7,911 bases of DNA. Source: Nitrospira sp. (GTDB lineage Bacteria > Nitrospirota > Nitrospiria > Nitrospirales > Nitrospiraceae). A model generated the notes under the pieces. It was not told the origin of the DNA. It ran no database searches and saw only the letters and a list, made by a program, of their open reading frames with translations. A program made the translations under genes and the position numbers. Every line of letters starts with the position of its first letter. The first letter of the stretch is position 1. The stretch is from assembly GCA_025935475.1 (NCBI GenBank), contig JAICVE010000120.1, positions 1 to 7,911 on the forward strand, given 5' to 3'. Below, in pieces: positions 1 to 6,545 of this stretch.

Positions 1-54
1 AAAGCAGAAGCTATGCCTCCTAACGAAAATCAATAAGGTAGAACGGTTAACCAA

Positions 55-60
55 AGGAGG
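55..60 (+). promoter_or_regulatory. Strong Shine-Dalgarno of the SmbP-like gene
   Basis: AGGAGG lies five bases before the ATG at 66, a near-perfect match to the 16S rRNA anti-Shine-Dalgarno sequence. It fixes the start codon of the downstream gene. The same bases are complementary to GCCTCCT at 15-21, so they could pair in the transcript if transcription starts upstream of position 15. No convincing -35/-10 promoter is visible in the 65 bases before the gene, so the promoter may lie outside the window. Confidence 0.8.
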
Positions 61-65
61 CGGCT

Positions 66-854
66 ATGCAACTGAAACACTTCGTCTTGAGCTACGCGGG
101 AAGTTTTCTCCTGATGTTTGCATCGGCATCGTATGCGGCGGATATGCCTGCCGAAGCCACCGTCAATCCGACGCCCGAGGTGGCGGCCAACCCACCGGCG
201 GAAGCAACGGCTGCTCCTGCCGACGCCACGGTCACGCCGCCTGCTGACGCCTCGACGACTCCGCAGCCCCAAGTCGCGTCGGAGATGCCTGCTGATGCGA
301 GGGCGAGTTCCGCGGAGATGGCCGCTGATCCTTGTGCGTCCGGGTCTTCGGATTGTGACAAGCTGAAACGCAAAGTTTCGGCCGACAAGACCACCAAAGG
401 ATCGGCCGCCGTGTGTACCTCGCACATGGACGCCAAAGGGACCGTGATTTACGACGATCCAACCTGTCCTGCCCGGATGGGTGGTGCCGTGGTGACCGAT
501 GCCGGAAGCGTGTATCTGATCAGGGAGAACCCCTTCTTCAACCTCCACATTGAAAAAGCTGTGGACCATGCGAAGGCAGCAGAAATCGCCGGTAATCAGG
601 GACAAGCCGCCGACTTGATGGAGCATGCTCAGATGTCACTGATGCAAGCCAAGGAAGCCCAACGTGCCGGCAACGTCGCCGGCCTGAACGAGGGGATTAT
701 CTCGTTGAGAGAAGCCTTAAGGCTTCCGGAAGGTTCTTCGGTGCGAGAGGCCACCAACTATGTCCGGGATGCGCGCAAGAATCTGTCCCAGGCTGGCGGG
801 ATGAAATACAAGGAGATCCAACCACAGGTCGCTGTCTCCACTCAGGAGCGATGA
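66..854 (+). CDS. Exported protein with Ala/Pro-rich repeats and a C-terminal SmbP-like helical domain
   Basis: This 262-residue protein begins with a typical Sec signal peptide: a basic N-terminus, a hydrophobic core at about residues 6-20, and a likely cut after SYA at residue 24. The mature protein should therefore be periplasmic or secreted. Residues 26-85 are low-complexity Ala/Pro/Thr with five copies of a PA(E/D)A(T/S/R) unit. Residues 88-140 contain four cysteines (90, 97, 117, 134), which could form disulfides or bind metal. Residues 157-242 are helical with the spacing of SmbP, the small periplasmic metal-binding protein known from Nitrosomonas europaea: HIEKAVDHAKAA, then LMEHAQMSLMQAKEAQRAG, then an EGIISLREAL helix and an AT-V-DA-KNL helix. 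Only three histidines (161, 168, 187) remain in this domain, far fewer than in SmbP, so metal binding is uncertain. The start is set by the AGGAGG five bases upstream. The gene is convergent with the acyl-CoA dehydrogenase and seems unrelated to it. The SmbP resemblance is pattern recognition, not a search result. Confidence 0.85.
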   Translation: MQLKHFVLSYAGSFLLMFASASYAADMPAEATVNPTPEVAANPPAEATAAPADATVTPPADASTTPQPQVASEMPADARASSAEMAADPCASGSSDCDKLKRKVSADKTTKGSAAVCTSHMDAKGTVIYDDPTCPARMGGAVVTDAGSVYLIRENPFFNLHIEKAVDHAKAAEIAGNQGQAADLMEHAQMSLMQAKEAQRAGNVAGLNEGIISLREALRLPEGSSVREATNYVRDARKNLSQAGGMKYKEIQPQVAVSTQER

Positions 855-904
855 TGTGACAGGTTAATGCTTTAGCGCTTAGGCACGGAGGCTCATCAAT
901 GTGC

Positions 905-939
905 AAGGGGTGAGGGAGGTCGCGCCGCCCTCACCCCTT
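905..939. terminator. Probable bidirectional terminator hairpin between convergent genes
   Basis: AAGGGGTGAGGG (905-916) is followed by an 11-base loop and its exact complement CCCTCACCCCTT (928-939), a perfect 12-bp GC-rich stem. It sits 50 bases after the stop of the SmbP-like gene. Its right arm overlaps the stop codon (931-933) and last two codons of the dehydrogenase on the other strand. The T-run after the stem is short on the plus strand (TTTG) and absent on the minus strand, so termination may be weak or factor-assisted. Nothing else is seen in the 76-base gap between the genes. Confidence 0.6.
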
Positions 940-2829
940 TGTAGTCCCTACACCGATGGACTGTTGTTTTTTCAAGCAAGGGAGGATACCGTCCTCAAGC
1001 CACCTGTATTCCCCGCTCATGATGGCCTTGGAGAGGCGGTAGACGACGGTGTCTTGCTTATGGCGCCCAATTCTTCCGCTGAGCGATGAGGGCGGACGCA
1101 GGCGATTTTTGACATCCTGGCAGAAATACTCGACAAGCTCGCGGATGCCCGGCTTGACCGACATCTCCGGTTGGGAGGCGTACCAAACGGTTGCGGCCAT
1201 GGGAAAGAGTAAGAGACTGTCATTCACCAAATGTTGCAGGAGCAGCTGCTTGTTGTGCAGTTTTTCGCGGTGGTAGAGCGTCGCAGTCAATGTCGAGCGT
1301 GTCAGACATCGTGTCGAAGACTCGATAAAACGAATCCACTTTGCATAGTTCTTTTCCAAGAGGGAAGACGCGGAGTGGGAATGAAAGAACGGCAGTGAAG
1401 CCAGACGCGACATGCGCGCGTAATAGCGAACCGCGGCGATCTTCCGTGAAGGCGCTCCTTGCAGGATGGCGAGCCCATGGTCGAGATAGGGCGCCAGGGA
1501 TTCACGCGCCATCCAGACGCGGAGAATCTCGCTCGTTCCCTCCCACACTAGATTGATCCGGGCGTCGCGCAGCATCCGCATCACCGGAATAGCCGGTTCA
1601 CCATTCTTGCGCTGAGCCTCTGCGGTCATGAATCCGCGTCCCCCGCGGACCTGAAACAGATCATTGACCGCTTCCCAGTACCATTCACTTCCGACGATCT
1701 TTGCGGCCGCTGACTCGAGCCGGAGATCGCCACCTTTTTTGGCCCACGCTCCGCAAAAGGCCATCACGGCCTCCAACGCCAATGTATAGGCGGCAACACG
1801 GCACAATTTTTCCCCGACCAGATTGTGTTCGCCGATTGGCTTGTTCCATTGGACGCGTGTCTGTGCCCACCAGCGCATCGCAGCCAAACATTGTTTGAGT
1901 CCCCCTAGACAGGCTGCCGGTAGGGTCAGTCGTCCGACGGTGAGGGTGGCGAGGGCGATCCTCAGGCCGTCTTCTTCGCCGCCCAGCCGGTTTTCAACAG
2001 GGACGTAGACGTTGTCGAACCGCGGCACCCCGTTATAAATCCCTCTGACCCCCTCGAAACGGAGACGTGTGACGGAACATCCCGGCCATTGCGTTTCGAC
2101 GATAAACGCTCCATAACGTTTCGAGGCCTGCGGGTCACGGAGATCTTCTGGGCGATCGACGATGCGGGCGATGACGACGAGCATGGAGGACAGGAACTCC
2201 CCGTCTTGCTTTGCCGAGTTTGTGATGAAAAACTTCTCTCCTGTGATGCGATAGCCGACAGTCTTGTCGCCCTCTGTCACTCGGACGGCGTAGGTTTCCA
2301 CTTTGGAAATGTCGCAGCCGACGTTTCGTTCCGTGAGGGCAAACCCTGAGATCTCTCCACTTGCAAGCCGAGGAAGATACTTGGCTTTTTGCTCTGCGGT
2401 GCCGAAGAGGCGCAAGGGTTCTGGCACGCCGATCGATTGCGCTGCCGACAACAGCACGGTCAAGGAGGCGTCGACGCTTCCACAAAGGGTCGCGACTTTT
2501 TGATATTCGTATTGGGTAAATTCCTGTCCGCCGAAGGTCTTCGGAATCTTGATGCCGAGTGCACCGAGGTTGGCTAGGGATTTAATGACGGATTCAGGAA
2601 GTTCTCCCTCGCTATCAACCCGGTCAGGATCGAGAGAAAGCAGGAGGGGTGAGAGCCCTTCAAGAAATTCGACGGCTGCAGGGCTTACCTCTGGAAGACC
2701 GATGCTGTTGAAGAGATTCCAGCGGACGTCGGCTTCAAATAAACCTGCAATAAAGCCGCTATAGGCAGCTTTGTCCCGAGCCGCTTCCGCTACTGCCTCG
2801 GACCCCTGAAACAGCCCCGATTTTGCCAT
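931..2829 (-). CDS. Long-chain acyl-CoA dehydrogenase (VLCAD/ACAD9-like, with C-terminal extension)
   Basis: This 632-residue flavoenzyme is predicted to oxidise acyl-CoA to trans-2-enoyl-CoA with FAD, passing electrons to electron-transfer flavoprotein, the first oxidative step of beta-oxidation. The N-terminal helical domain spans roughly residues 50-160. The FAD/substrate motif FALTERNVGCDIS is at 163-175, and the beta domain motif VPRFDNVYVP at 268-277. The C-terminal helical domain carries the FAD-contacting QVRGGRGFM (393-401) and the WEGTSEILR motif (429-437), whose Glu430 aligns with the catalytic base of VLCAD and MCAD. About 190 further residues follow, as in VLCAD and ACAD9, whereas short- and medium-chain enzymes are about 380-400 residues. 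In the mammalian enzymes the extension mediates membrane contact; that role here is inferred. The FALTE motif departs from the usual FALTEPNAGSD (Arg for Pro, Cys for Ser). GGAAG eight bases before the ATG at 2829 supports the start. The gene is divergent from the fadI-fadJ-ligase unit. Chain length preference cannot be read from sequence alone. Confidence 0.92.
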   Translation of the reverse strand: MAKSGLFQGSEAVAEAARDKAAYSGFIAGLFEADVRWNLFNSIGLPEVSPAAVEFLEGLSPLLLSLDPDRVDSEGELPESVIKSLANLGALGIKIPKTFGGQEFTQYEYQKVATLCGSVDASLTVLLSAAQSIGVPEPLRLFGTAEQKAKYLPRLASGEISGFALTERNVGCDISKVETYAVRVTEGDKTVGYRITGEKFFITNSAKQDGEFLSSMLVVIARIVDRPEDLRDPQASKRYGAFIVETQWPGCSVTRLRFEGVRGIYNGVPRFDNVYVPVENRLGGEEDGLRIALATLTVGRLTLPAACLGGLKQCLAAMRWWAQTRVQWNKPIGEHNLVGEKLCRVAAYTLALEAVMAFCGAWAKKGGDLRLESAAAKIVGSEWYWEAVNDLFQVRGGRGFMTAEAQRKNGEPAIPVMRMLRDARINLVWEGTSEILRVWMARESLAPYLDHGLAILQGAPSRKIAAVRYYARMSRLASLPFFHSHSASSLLEKNYAKWIRFIESSTRCLTRSTLTATLYHREKLHNKQLLLQHLVNDSLLLFPMAATVWYASQPEMSVKPGIRELVEYFCQDVKNRLRPPSSLSGRIGRHKQDTVVYRLSKAIMSGEYRWLEDGILPCLKKQQSIGVGTTKG

Positions 2830-3033
2830 GCTGCGTTCTTCCGACGTAAGGGTAGAGGCGTAGCGTGGGGGTATCGTTGTAAGTGTACCACCTTTTCGAT
2901 TCGAACGCTGTCATTTGCGCACTTGACCCTAATGGGGGAGCCTAGATCGCATCCAAAAAAGGATGAAAATCGTCACTTGCGTGGTAGGATGTGTGTGAGA
3001 GCATTACTCCTGATTTCCTACGGGGTAAGCATC
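2830..3033. promoter_or_regulatory. Divergent intergenic region with promoters for both beta-oxidation units
   Basis: About 200 bases separate the starts of the dehydrogenase and the thiolase. They must contain promoters for both unless transcription enters from elsewhere. On the minus strand, TACACT (2882-2887) could be a -10 box 53 bases before the dehydrogenase ATG, but no good -35 lies 16-18 bases upstream of it. On the plus strand, TTGACC (2923-2928) resembles a -35 box, but no good -10 follows at the right distance; TAGGAT (2985-2990) is another weak -10 candidate. Two small dyads are visible: TTCG-ATT-CGAA at 2895-2905 and CATCC-A6-GGATG at 2950-2965. No operator matching a known FadR or PsrA site was recognised. 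Confidence 0.45.
2950..2965. repeat. Small dyad CATCC-AAAAAA-GGATG upstream of fadI
   Basis: A perfect 5-bp inverted repeat flanks a six-adenine spacer about 70 bases before the chosen thiolase start. It could be a repressor operator half-site pair or a small leader hairpin, and its location between divergent fatty-acid genes makes an operator attractive. A 5-bp dyad can occur by chance in 200 bases, so confidence is low. Confidence 0.25.
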
Positions 3034-4359
3034 ATGCGCAATGTCGTCGTCGTTGAGGGATTTCGTACTCCTTTTTGCAAGGAAGGAACGGACTTTCGCG
3101 AGATAGACGCGGACGTGCTTGGGGCGTGGGTGGTGCGTGAAATGATCGCGCGCTGTCACCGCTGGAACCTTCCGCCGAGCACCATTGATTGCGTACTAGG
3201 AAGCAATGTCGCCACGCCGATGCACGCCGTGAATCCGACACGGGTCGCTGCGGTCACCGGAGGCCTTCCGCCCACCATTCCTGCCGATACTGTCGCTGGT
3301 AAGAATTGCGGTTCCGGCGTCACCGCCCTTTACTATGCGAGCCTGCGCATCCGAAGCGGCGATGTCGACACCGCGCTCGTCATCGGTATGGAGGCGATGA
3401 GCCGGATCCCTATCGCGTATGACCGTGCAGTCGCCGACCTGCTCCTGAAATACGGCAGAGCGAGAACGCCTCGCGAAGGGGTCATGACCGCTCTGACGCT
3501 CATTCCTAAATTGCTCAACCTCAAGCGCTACCCGCCTCGTGTCGGACTTGTCATGGGTCTCACCGATCCGATGTGCGACCTCATTATGGGACAGACCGCT
3601 GAGAATATTGCCAAGGATCCCTCCCTGAGCATGACGCGGGAGGAGCAAGATGCATTCTCTATTCGGTCGCACAAGCTGGCAGCACAAGCATGGAAACGCG
3701 GGCTCTTGGCAGAAGAAGTCGTACCGATGTTCGTCCCGGAACGAAACAGCTGTGTCGAGCGGGATAACGGAATACGAGAAGATGCGGATCAGATGGCATT
3801 CCGCGATGTGAAGCCGGTATTTGACAGGCGCCACGGTTCTGTGACGCCGGCGAATTCCTCGCAAATTACGGATGCCGCCGCAGCCATGCTGTTGATGGAT
3901 GAGGACAAGGCCAAGTCGCTCGGGCTTCCGATTCTTGGGTATGTGAAGGACTATGCCGATTTCGGCTATGAACCTTCCTGCATGGGCCTCGCTCCTGTAG
4001 GAGCCATCGCCAAACTCTTGTCCAAAACTGGGTTGACTCTTAAAGATTTTGCGGTCTGTGAGATCAACGAAGCCTTTGCCTCCGTGGTGCTGGGCATCAC
4101 CCGAATTCTTGGGTCATCCTCTCTCATGGAGCGCAAGTTCGGCAGATACGGATGGACGGAGCGTTTGGGTGAAATTCCCCCTGACGACTTGAATCCGCAC
4201 GGCGGAGCGATTGCCCTCGGTCATCCGGTGGGCGTATCCGGTCTGCGCCTGGCGATGACTTCCCTGTTCGAGCTCAAACGACGGAATGCCGAGCGAGCCC
4301 TGATCAGCATGTGCGTGGGAGGGGGGCAGGGAGTCGCGATGATCGTAGAGAGAAAATAG
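3034..4359 (+). CDS. fadI: 3-ketoacyl-CoA thiolase, FadI/HADHB type (trifunctional enzyme beta subunit)
   Basis: Predicted to cleave 3-ketoacyl-CoA with CoA to acetyl-CoA and a shortened acyl-CoA, the last step of beta-oxidation. With the start at 3034 the protein has 441 residues, close to E. coli FadI (436), and opens with the usual thiolase strand MRNVVVVEGFRTPF. The acylated nucleophile is Cys92 in AGKNCGSGV. EINEAFA (343-349), GGAIALGHP with His397, and MCVGGGQG with Cys427 supply the other catalytic elements. Residues about 125-190 form the long loop with basic and hydrophobic stretches typical of FadI/HADHB rather than FadA. An in-frame extension to TTG 2923 or ATG 2932/2989 exists, but it adds sequence unlike a thiolase and has no good ribosome site. 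The chosen ATG has only a weak GGGG-type site at 3022-3025, so the start is fairly, not fully, sure. The stop is 2 bases before the fadJ-like gene, implying translational coupling and an alpha2beta2-type complex. Confidence 0.92.
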   Translation: MRNVVVVEGFRTPFCKEGTDFREIDADVLGAWVVREMIARCHRWNLPPSTIDCVLGSNVATPMHAVNPTRVAAVTGGLPPTIPADTVAGKNCGSGVTALYYASLRIRSGDVDTALVIGMEAMSRIPIAYDRAVADLLLKYGRARTPREGVMTALTLIPKLLNLKRYPPRVGLVMGLTDPMCDLIMGQTAENIAKDPSLSMTREEQDAFSIRSHKLAAQAWKRGLLAEEVVPMFVPERNSCVERDNGIREDADQMAFRDVKPVFDRRHGSVTPANSSQITDAAAAMLLMDEDKAKSLGLPILGYVKDYADFGYEPSCMGLAPVGAIAKLLSKTGLTLKDFAVCEINEAFASVVLGITRILGSSSLMERKFGRYGWTERLGEIPPDDLNPHGGAIALGHPVGVSGLRLAMTSLFELKRRNAERALISMCVGGGQGVAMIVERK

Positions 4360-4361
4360 CG

Positions 4362-6515
4362 ATGTCCAGCGACTTCAAACATTTCAAGACCGCTCGTGTC
4401 CACGATGGAATTCTCCTGGCTGGGTTTGATTACGCCGGGAAAGCGGTCAATGTCCTCAATGCTGAGAGTTTCGCTGAATGGCAGGATATCGTCCGGTCGG
4501 CAGAGCAATCGAGGGCAGTCACCAGCGTGGTGCTCGTGAGCCTGAAGGAAGGAAACTTCTGTGCCGGAGCCGATCTGGAGCAGATGCATGGCGCACAGGA
4601 ACAACGGTCCTTTGAGGCATTAGAGCAATTGGTCAATACGGCCCATACGGTCCTCGACACAATGGAGCGCTCGCCAAAACCGTTTGTCGCTGCGGTGGAA
4701 GGGGCTTGTCTCGGCGGCGGGCTCGAACTCGCGCTGGCCTGCCATGCGCGCATCGCTAGCGCCCACGCGAGGACCATGTTCGGCCTGCCGGAAGTCAAGC
4801 TCGGCATCCTCCCCGGCTTTGGCGGGACGCAACGTCTTCCACGGCTCGTCGGTGTGCCGGCAGCGTTGGAGATGATCACCACTGGAAAGACGGTGTTCCC
4901 GCGCCAAGCCCTGAAAATGGGGCTTGTGGACGCCATGGTGACCTCGATCCCTTCCCCCCTCAGGACGTTGGACCAGATTCAACGCGAAGCGTTCGTTCAA
5001 GTCGCCATCTCCCGAGCGCGTGAACTTGGTTCATCGCCTGTTCGGCGGCGTTCGCTTCAGGGGAGGCAAAGATTCCTGAGCGCACCGGGAATTCGTGCGC
5101 TCGTGTGTGGCTATGCGCGGCGTCAGGTCATCAAGCGAGTGCGGCATTTTTATCCTGCTCCGCTCGGTGCCATCGACGCGGTGAGGCGGGGAATGCGTAT
5201 GGCTGTGCTGAAGGGGTCGATGGCAGTCGAGAAGCCTCTGTTATTGGACCTCATGGCCAGCCCGGTTTCTGCCCACCTTGTTGGCTTGTTCCTGAAAGGT
5301 GAAGAGATCAAGCGGAAGGCAGCGCGTGTCTCGGAGCCTGTGACGCGAGTGGGAGTGCTGGGAGCCGGCTTGATGGGCTCGCAAATCGCCGGCCAGCTTG
5401 CCGAAAAGGGGTATTCAGCCGTGCTGCGGGATGTGGCCTCGGATATTCTGGCAAAAGGCATGGGGAGGATTCATCAGACTCAATCCGTCCAGGTCCGGAA
5501 ACGGATCATTCTTCCCTCCGACCTGCGCTATCGCATGATGCGGATTACCCCGACTATCCGGCTTAGCGATCTCGCGTCCGTTTCCCTGGCCATCGAGGCC
5601 GTGTCGGAGAAGCTGGATGTGAAAAGGGCCGTACTGGCTCAATTCGAATCCGAGGCGCGCCCCAATGCCATCTTCGCCACGAATACGTCATCCTACACCT
5701 TGGCCGACATTGCGGGGAAGGCCGCCCATCCCGAACGGTGCGTCGGACTTCACTTCTTCAATCCAGTCGCTAAGATGCAGTTGGTCGAAGTGGTGTGCGC
5801 GCCTTTCACGTCCGAGCAAGCCTTGGCACAAGCCTCCAGCCTGGCGAAGCGGTTGGGCAAGTTTCCACTCGTGGTCCGCGATGGGCCCGGATTTCTCGTG
5901 AATAGGATTCTGGCACGCTATCTCGCGGAGGCGGTGATCCTCGCGAGCGAGGGGATCCCTATTCACCGCATCGATGCGGTCGCAAAGGACTTTGGCATGG
6001 CCGTGGACAGCGGGCATCCCATGGGCCCTCTCGAACTCATCGATTTGATCGGACTCCCCGTTGCGGTGCACGTGCTCAGCTCGCTTGCCGTGCTGGGATC
6101 ACGCATTGAATCGCGTGACGCGCTGCTGCGCGGATTCCTTTCCGAGCAACACCCGGTCACATTTTGGAAGTCAGGAAAAGAAAACCCACGGGCCATCGAC
6201 CTGGTCAGGCAGTACCGTCGTACTGAGTCGTCAGAGAGTGGCCCTGTCACAGACGAGACGCTTCACCAACGCCTGTTCCTTCCGATGGTGGACGAAGCGG
6301 TGCGCTGTTTGAAGGATAAGATTGTCGAGCATCCGTGGCAGTTGGATTTTGCCCTGATCTATGGGATTGGTTTTCCCGCGTTTCGTGGAGGTCTCCTGAC
6401 TTGGGCGAGGCAGCACATGGCCCCGGCGCAGCTCACAGCGGCCTTGGAGGTACTGTCACGAACGTATGGTAAACGGTTCGAGCCTTGTCCGGCAATAGCA
6501 CACGGAGGATGGTAG
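4362..6515 (+). CDS. fadJ: Enoyl-CoA hydratase/3-hydroxyacyl-CoA dehydrogenase, FadJ/HADHA type (alpha subunit)
   Basis: This bifunctional enzyme is predicted to hydrate trans-2-enoyl-CoA and oxidise the resulting L-3-hydroxyacyl-CoA with NAD. It has 717 residues from ATG 4362 (E. coli FadJ has 714). The N-terminal crotonase domain (about 10-200) has the oxyanion element NFCAGADL (65-72) and both catalytic glutamates: Glu122 in GGGLELALACH and Glu144 in FGLPEVKLGILPGFGG. An Arg-rich helical linker (about 205-320) follows. The NAD-binding Rossmann motif is GVLGAGLMGSQIA at 331-343. The dehydrogenase catalytic pair is His464 (GLHFFNP) and Glu476, with Ser443/Ser444 in NTSS and Asn514 in GFLVNR. 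Two C-terminal helical repeats follow; the second ends in YGIGFPAFRGG (666-676). An in-frame start at 4311 would overlap the thiolase and add an unrelated tail. The gene follows fadI after 2 bases, so the two probably form a trifunctional complex. All expected catalytic residues are present, so it should be active. Confidence 0.93.
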   Translation: MSSDFKHFKTARVHDGILLAGFDYAGKAVNVLNAESFAEWQDIVRSAEQSRAVTSVVLVSLKEGNFCAGADLEQMHGAQEQRSFEALEQLVNTAHTVLDTMERSPKPFVAAVEGACLGGGLELALACHARIASAHARTMFGLPEVKLGILPGFGGTQRLPRLVGVPAALEMITTGKTVFPRQALKMGLVDAMVTSIPSPLRTLDQIQREAFVQVAISRARELGSSPVRRRSLQGRQRFLSAPGIRALVCGYARRQVIKRVRHFYPAPLGAIDAVRRGMRMAVLKGSMAVEKPLLLDLMASPVSAHLVGLFLKGEEIKRKAARVSEPVTRVGVLGAGLMGSQIAGQLAEKGYSAVLRDVASDILAKGMGRIHQTQSVQVRKRIILPSDLRYRMMRITPTIRLSDLASVSLAIEAVSEKLDVKRAVLAQFESEARPNAIFATNTSSYTLADIAGKAAHPERCVGLHFFNPVAKMQLVEVVCAPFTSEQALAQASSLAKRLGKFPLVVRDGPGFLVNRILARYLAEAVILASEGIPIHRIDAVAKDFGMAVDSGHPMGPLELIDLIGLPVAVHVLSSLAVLGSRIESRDALLRGFLSEQHPVTFWKSGKENPRAIDLVRQYRRTESSESGPVTDETLHQRLFLPMVDEAVRCLKDKIVEHPWQLDFALIYGIGFPAFRGGLLTWARQHMAPAQLTAALEVLSRTYGKRFEPCPAIAHGGW

Positions 6516-6531
6516 CGGCCCGGTCACCTCT

Positions 6532-6538
6532 AAAGGGA
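6532..6538 (+). promoter_or_regulatory. Ribosome binding site of the acyl-CoA ligase gene
   Basis: AAGGGAG lies seven bases before ATG 6546 in the 30-base gap after fadJ. It decides the ligase start. The gap holds no terminator-like hairpin, which supports co-transcription with fadJ. Confidence 0.6.
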
Positions 6539-6545
6539 GCACGTC

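Noticed and set aside
1..36. Open frame of 11 codons ending in TAA at 34-36, possibly the tail of an upstream gene.
   Set aside because: Too short to show any family or codon signal; it also overlaps the possible anti-Shine-Dalgarno arm. It cannot be supported from 36 bases.
30..626. Minus-strand open frame of 198 codons, Arg/Gly-rich.
   Set aside because: It is antisense to the exported protein, with composition expected from the reverse of Ala/Pro-rich codons. The plus-strand gene has a signal peptide and a strong ribosome site.
886..913. GGAGG at 886-890 followed by ATG TGC AAG GGG TGA, a possible four-residue leader peptide.
   Set aside because: It ends inside the terminator stem and precedes no gene on the plus strand, so coincidence is the simplest explanation.
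2923..3033. N-terminal extension of the thiolase from TTG 2923, ATG 2932 or ATG 2989.
   Set aside because: The extra residues do not resemble a thiolase or a signal peptide, have no good ribosome site, and would use up most of the divergent promoter region. The thiolase core begins at ATG 3034.
3196..3864. Minus-strand open frame of 222 codons within the thiolase gene.
   Set aside because: It is the shadow of a conserved gene whose catalytic motifs are all on the plus strand, and the antisense translation shows no recognisable domain.
4311..4361. Upstream in-frame start of the fadJ-like gene.
   Set aside because: It would add 17 Arg-rich residues encoded over the thiolase C-terminus; FadJ proteins begin near the residues following ATG 4362, and the length then fits the family.
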